DNA from: JBOGWP01 sp050693875
GTDB lineage: Bacteria > Actinomycetota > CADDZG01 > JAHWKV01 > JBOGWP01
Direction: 5' to 3'
NCBI GenBank assembly: GCA_050693875.1
Contig: JBOGWP010000032.1
Span: 1-29,019 of the forward strand
Length of the DNA: 29,019 bases
Under the pieces are notes generated by a model. It worked only from the letters and a program-made list of their open reading frames with translations. It was not told where the DNA came from and did no database searches. The position numbers were made by a program, and so were the translations under genes. The stretch's first letter is position 1; each line of letters opens with the position of its first letter. Below are positions 25,563 through 29,019 of the stretch, in pieces.

Positions 25563-25587
25563 GGGGATGCCGCCGGACGGCATCCCC
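25563..25587 (-). terminator. Strong hairpin upstream of nuoH2
   Basis: A perfect 10-bp stem (GGGGATGCCG and CGGCATCCCC) closes a 5-base loop. It lies 38 bases before nuoH2 and 176 bases after the stop of the upstream gene on the same strand. It could end that upstream transcript or act in the nuoH2 leader. There is no U-run. I see no gene in the rest of the 239-base spacer. Confidence 0.5.
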
Positions 25588-25763
25588 CCGCTGCCTGATG
25601 CTACCGCGCCGGCGACGACTGGCCCGAAGTCCAAACCGGCGCTATGCCGCGACCCGGCCCGCCGCCTGCCCTGGTACCGGGGACCTCGGGTCGGTGGAGA
25701 CCTTCGGCCGGGCAAAATGCCCCGCGATGGACAGGTTGACCGATCAGGCTCCTGTGGCGGCGG

Positions 25764-26624
25764 CTATGGGCAGAGAATCAGCGGGGGCAGGCAGAGGCCA
25801 GTGCTGTCGGCGACGGTTGCGGGGTCGTCGGTTCCGGCGTCGGGGTCTCGGGGGGGATCGGACTCGGGCTTGGCGGCGGCGTCTGACTTGTCCGCGCGGG
25901 CGCCCGGGGCGTCGAGGAAGAAAGCGCCCGCGGAATCGAGGTCGGGGAGGGCAACGCCGCCGCGGCAGGGGAGGGGCTGGAGGCCGGCGCGGGCCGCGTC
26001 AGGTCCCGAAGGGGGGTGGCAGAACGGGGCGGTGTCGAACTGGGCTGCCATGTCGCTGGGTTCTGGCACATCGACGCTCTGCAGGTCCCACCCGCCGGCA
26101 AATTCACGGTTCGTCTCCTTGTTCCACCTTCCGTCGATCTTCGTGCCGGTCGGAGTCTCGAGGAGCCGGAACTCGACCTCGCCTGCGTTCAGCCGCCTGC
26201 GGCCGGGCTCCTGGCACCACCAGCCCCGGAAGACACCATCGTCGTCCACCTTGCCGATGATCGTGGTCTGGTTCTTCCTGTCGACGCCGTGAAGCTCGTC
26301 GCCGACCTCACGGAAGATGGTGGTGAAGAAGCGAGCCGAGTCAAGGACCCCGACGAGCTGCTTGGGGGAAAGCTTCTTGACCTTCGCGGGGTCCAGGGGC
26401 CGAGGCTTTTCCGGGATCCAGGCGTACGACAGCGCGCCCGTCTTGAAGGAGCTGTTACTGACCGCGAGCTCGCCGGAAAATGGGTGGTCGAGCAGCATGG
26501 TGAGCAGGAAGGCGAAGGACACGAAGGCCGCGATCGCGCCGGTCACGGCCGCTCGCACCCACAGGGTGGGGGCTAGCGGGTCAACCTCCGACTGCGTCCG
26601 CCGCGCCACTGGCTCGGTGAGCAT
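25764..26624 (-). CDS. Membrane-anchored protein of unknown function
   Basis: The product (286 aa) is not one I recognise. One hydrophobic segment, AAVTGAIAAFVSFAFLLTML, lies at about residues 25-45, so it is probably anchored with the bulk outside. A soluble part follows (about 50-190), with a string of Trp/Gly turns (FRGWWCQEPGRRR, KIDGRWN, FAGGWDL). The last 90 residues are Pro/Asp/Ala-rich and hold isolated Cys residues in FCHPP, LPCRGG and LCLPP. ATG at 26624 makes a 52-base overlap with the AraC gene. A downstream GTG just before the membrane segment is an alternative start. Confidence 0.6.
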   Translation of the reverse strand: MLTEPVARRTQSEVDPLAPTLWVRAAVTGAIAAFVSFAFLLTMLLDHPFSGELAVSNSSFKTGALSYAWIPEKPRPLDPAKVKKLSPKQLVGVLDSARFFTTIFREVGDELHGVDRKNQTTIIGKVDDDGVFRGWWCQEPGRRRLNAGEVEFRLLETPTGTKIDGRWNKETNREFAGGWDLQSVDVPEPSDMAAQFDTAPFCHPPSGPDAARAGLQPLPCRGGVALPDLDSAGAFFLDAPGARADKSDAAAKPESDPPRDPDAGTDDPATVADSTGLCLPPLILCP

Positions 26625-27559
26625 CCGTGGCCGCGTTTGAACGCCCGGCTGAACGCCACTTCGGCGTCGTAGCCGACGCGGCGGGCGATGGTCGCCACCG
26701 TGGTGTCCGTCGCGGCGAGCAGCTCCTGGGCCAGGTGCATGCGCCACTCGTTGAGATAGCGGATCGGGGAAAGTCCCAGGACCTCGCGGAAACGACTGTC
26801 GAGGACCGACCGCGATACCGACGCCTCCGCGGCGAGCTCGCCGACCGTCCACTTGCGCTCGGGTGATCTGTGCATCCCTGCCATCGCCGGCGCGAGAACA
26901 GGATCGCGAAGGCCCACGATCCATCCACGCTCCGACGCCGGGGCGGTCGAGAGATGCAGGCGCAGCGCTTCGACGAGCAACAGCTCGGGCAGCCTCGTCG
27001 AGGCAGGAGCCGACGATCGTCCCGACGACTCCTCGAGGGCGTAGGCGATGCTCGCGTCGAACCAGCTCTTCGCCGGCCCTTCGGGGGGGCGGACGACGAA
27101 CGCGGGCGGAAACACAGCCATGGCGGGATCGAACAACAGATCCTCTGAATAGAGGAAGCCGCACACAACATCGGTCCGGGTCCCGCCGCCTCCGCAGCGC
27201 ACGATCGGCATCTCCGTCCAGGGCGGCATCGGGACGAGGCTCGTGATGTGCGTCGGCGTCGCCGGTTCCACGCCCCCCATAAGGAACGCGTCACCGTACG
27301 GGAGAAGGATCACCTCGCCGGCGCTTGCCCAGTAGCGCTCGTCGTCTGGAAGGGACACCCAGCACCGCCCGGACGCGATCACGTGGAACAGCACGAGGCG
27401 CTCGGCTCCCGGGTGCATCATCGCGGCGAACGTCGGCCCGCCCTGGCCATCGAGAGCCCAGCTCTCGGTGTACTCAGCGCGCAGGAAGATGGCTCCCTCG
27501 AGGCGGAGACGCTCGAAGGCGTCGTGAAGCGGTTGGTGCCGCCCGACGGTCTCTGTCAC
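26573..27559 (-). CDS. AraC-family transcriptional regulator with cupin-like N-terminal domain
   Basis: The product (328 aa) has an N-terminal sensing half (about 15-190, cupin-like, with FHVIASGRCWVSLP and EVILLPYGDAFLMGG) and a C-terminal double HTH. The first HTH is around WTVGELAAEASVSRSVLDSRF and the second around TTVATIARRVGYDAEVAFSRAF, followed by the family ending GCSPSQWR. The frame stays open upstream to 27688, but that would run into the divergent methyltransferase gene. GTG at 27559 leaves a 110-base divergent promoter region and is preferred, though its ribosome site is weak. It probably controls the methyltransferase and itself. Confidence 0.87.
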   Translation of the reverse strand: MTETVGRHQPLHDAFERLRLEGAIFLRAEYTESWALDGQGGPTFAAMMHPGAERLVLFHVIASGRCWVSLPDDERYWASAGEVILLPYGDAFLMGGVEPATPTHITSLVPMPPWTEMPIVRCGGGGTRTDVVCGFLYSEDLLFDPAMAVFPPAFVVRPPEGPAKSWFDASIAYALEESSGRSSAPASTRLPELLLVEALRLHLSTAPASERGWIVGLRDPVLAPAMAGMHRSPERKWTVGELAAEASVSRSVLDSRFREVLGLSPIRYLNEWRMHLAQELLAATDTTVATIARRVGYDAEVAFSRAFKRGHGCSPSQWRGGRSRRLTR

Positions 27560-27669
27560 TCGCGGAACCCCGGCGTTTCGGTCAGCGATCCCGGTGTCGC
27601 GGTCATTCCAACAACCCGTCCCCGTCTCGATACTGACCGCATCGTGAAGCTTACCGGGAGGAGAGGGTG
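27560..27669. promoter_or_regulatory. Divergent promoter region of the AraC regulator and methyltransferase
   Basis: This 110-base region, if the GTG start of the regulator is right, must serve both genes. The methyltransferase ribosome site AGGAG is at 27659-27663. I see no convincing -35/-10 pair or AraC half-site repeat. Confidence 0.35.
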
Positions 27670-28485
27670 ATGAGGAGCGCAGAGACACCGGCGGTTTCCT
27701 TCAAGACCTACGGCGGCAACGCAGCCGAGAACTACGAGCGTTACTTCGTCTCGACGATCGGCACGGCCTTTGCGACGGCATTGCTCGACGTAGCCGCGCT
27801 TCAGCCCGGAGAACGCGTGCTGGACGTCGCGTGCGGCACGGGCATCGTGACACGCCTCGCGACCGAACGCGTCGGCGCGGAGGGTAAGGTCGCCGGACTG
27901 GACGTCAACCCGGCCATGCTCGCCGTCGCCCGCTCCGCGGCACCGGCTTCGATCGAGTGGTACGAGTCGAGCGCCGAATCGATCCCCTGTCCCGACGGAT
28001 CGTTCGATGTCGTCCTGTGCTCGCTCGGCCTGCAGTTCGTCCCCGACAAGATCACGGCACTGGGGGAGATGCGACGCGTGTTGGTTCCGGGTGGCCGTGT
28101 GGCGATCGGCACGGTCGGACCGACGCCGCCGGTCTTTGAGATCTTGGAGCAGGCACTGGCCCGTCACGTGAAGCCGGAAGTGGCAGCGTTCATGAGACAG
28201 GTGTTCTCGCTTCACGACCCCCAAGAACTGCAGGACATGCTCGCCCAGGCCGGGTACCGCGATGTCGACGTGCAGTCCAAGACGCTGAGACTAGTCCTTC
28301 CGGCACCAAAGGAGTTCCTCTGGCAGTACGTCAACAGCACCCCGTTGGCGGACGCGGTTGGCCAGGTCGACGACGAAGGCCGGGCCGCGCTCGAGCGTGA
28401 CGTCACGACGGCGTGGCGAGCGTTCGTTGAAGGTGGCGACTTGATCGCCGAGCATCGCGTCGTTCTCTCGACAGGGCGAAAGTGA
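27670..28485 (+). CDS. SAM-dependent class I methyltransferase
   Basis: The product (271 aa) is a Rossmann-fold methyltransferase of the UbiE/Methyltransf_11 kind. Motif I is VLDVACGTGIVTR (about residues 50-62), an acidic residue follows in AGLDVNPAML (about 77), then SFDVVLCSLGLQFVPD and the motif LVPGGRVAIGTVG. The C-terminal third is a substrate-specific cap. ATG at 27670 is chosen over the adjacent GTG because AGGAG sits 6 bases before it. It is divergent from an AraC-type regulator. The substrate is unknown; small molecules or quinone-like rings are both within the family's range. Confidence 0.9.
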   Translation: MRSAETPAVSFKTYGGNAAENYERYFVSTIGTAFATALLDVAALQPGERVLDVACGTGIVTRLATERVGAEGKVAGLDVNPAMLAVARSAAPASIEWYESSAESIPCPDGSFDVVLCSLGLQFVPDKITALGEMRRVLVPGGRVAIGTVGPTPPVFEILEQALARHVKPEVAAFMRQVFSLHDPQELQDMLAQAGYRDVDVQSKTLRLVLPAPKEFLWQYVNSTPLADAVGQVDDEGRAALERDVTTAWRAFVEGGDLIAEHRVVLSTGRK

Positions 28486-28538
28486 CCGCTCGAAAGACCT
28501 GCGGTGAAAAGTCAAGCAGTGATTCCCGGGAGTAGGGC

Positions 28539-28601
28539 ATGACTCAACAAGCCTCGGAGGAATCCCCCCGAAGCCGGGAAGAAATCTTGGCTCGGTTTGG
28601 G
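28539..28601 (+). other. Possible 5' end of a gene cut by the transposase-bearing element
   Basis: A start codon with GGGAG upstream opens a frame beginning MTQQASEESPRSREEILARF. After about 20 codons it enters DNA that codes for the transposase on the other strand, so anything beyond is a shadow. It could be a gene start truncated by insertion, or chance. Confidence 0.2.
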
Positions 28602-29018
28602 CTACGAAGCCTGGCGAGCCCCCGGAGGCCGGTAGATCTGGCCGCTCCGCAGCATGGAGTCGACCAGACGGACCAGCTTCCGGGCGGTGAGCACGAGGCC
28701 CCGCTTGTGCTTGTGGCGGGTTGACTCGGCGTACTTGATGCCGTAGTAGGAACCGAACTCCGGGCAGCGCTGTCGCACCGAGTTGGCACCCTCGACCAGG
28801 TAGTAGCGGAGGTAGCGGTTGCCCGTCTTGGTGAGGGACCGGTCCTCGCCCTCGAACTCCCCGGTCTGGTAGCGCCTCCAGGTGAGCCCGGCGAACTTGG
28901 CGAGCTTCTCCTCGTCGGCGAACCGAAAGACGTTGCCCACCTCAGCGACGATTCCGGCCGTGAACACCGGCCCCAGGCCGGGGATGGTGTCGAGGGTCTG
29001 GCGTGGGGCAGCCTCCAG
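28602..29018 (-). CDS. IS110-family transposase, C-terminal part (runs off the window)
   Basis: This is the C-terminal 138 residues of a transposase of the IS110/IS116/IS902 type; the N-terminal DEDD catalytic domain lies beyond the edge. Visible family features are the helix-hairpin-helix-like TIPGLGPVFTAGIVAEVG, then FRFADEEKLAKFAGLTW and SLTKTGNRYLRYYLVEGA, with the HKHKRGLVLTARKLVRLVD ending. The frame is open to the last base of the window. Because IS110 elements often lack terminal inverted repeats, I cannot define the element's end from this side. Confidence 0.85.
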   Translation of the reverse strand: MEAAPRQTLDTIPGLGPVFTAGIVAEVGNVFRFADEEKLAKFAGLTWRRYQTGEFEGEDRSLTKTGNRYLRYYLVEGANSVRQRCPEFGSYYGIKYAESTRHKHKRGLVLTARKLVRLVDSMLRSGQIYRPPGARQAS

Positions 29019-29019
29019 C

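Overview
The window is very GC-rich (roughly two thirds G+C by eye), uses ATG, GTG and TTG starts freely, and is packed with short overlaps between genes. Together with the gene families present this suggests an environmental high-GC bacterium, most likely an actinomycetote; the phylum is an inference and no rRNA or tRNA gene is present to test it.

Left edge (1-3.4 kb): a 22-bp tandem repeat array cut by the window edge, a secreted M23 endopeptidase, a divergently transcribed sugar-nucleotidyltransferase, a small hairpin between convergent genes, and htpX. Then comes nuo cluster 1 (3.4-14.5 kb, minus strand), intact in every frame and ordered nuoA-B-C-D-H-I-J-K-L-M-N, with htpX as the last gene. 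It encodes an 11-subunit complex I without the NADH-oxidising module (no nuoE, F or G). Its NuoI carries a C-terminal extension of about 280 residues with internal repeats. NuoD and NuoH of this cluster differ from the canonical pattern at quinone-channel positions.

Middle (14.6-18.1 kb): a small plus-strand gene of unknown function, then an MmpL-type exporter and its TetR-family regulator as a two-gene minus-strand operon, with a palindromic operator candidate in front of it.

Nuo cluster 2 (18.1-25.5 kb, minus strand): nuoH-I-J-K-L-M-N only, with no A-G at this locus. Its junctions use 4-base ATGA or GTGA overlaps. Five of the seven genes are broken in the sequence as given: at least seven frameshifts plus one in-frame TGA, all between about 19.48 and 25.04 kb. 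nuoI2 and nuoK2 are intact. The encoded residues are otherwise well conserved and the lengths become normal when the shifts are undone, so this is either very recent decay or a locally poor consensus. Cluster 1, which is longer, has no such lesion.

Right edge (25.6-29.0 kb): a strong hairpin in front of nuoH2, a membrane-anchored protein of unknown function, an AraC-family regulator divergent from a SAM-dependent methyltransferase, and the 3' end of an IS110-type transposase running off the window.

Functionally, the window is dominated by respiratory proton-pumping machinery: one complete 11-subunit enzyme, and a second membrane-arm set of more canonical sequence type that is damaged as sequenced. 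No gap longer than 300 bases lacks a gene.
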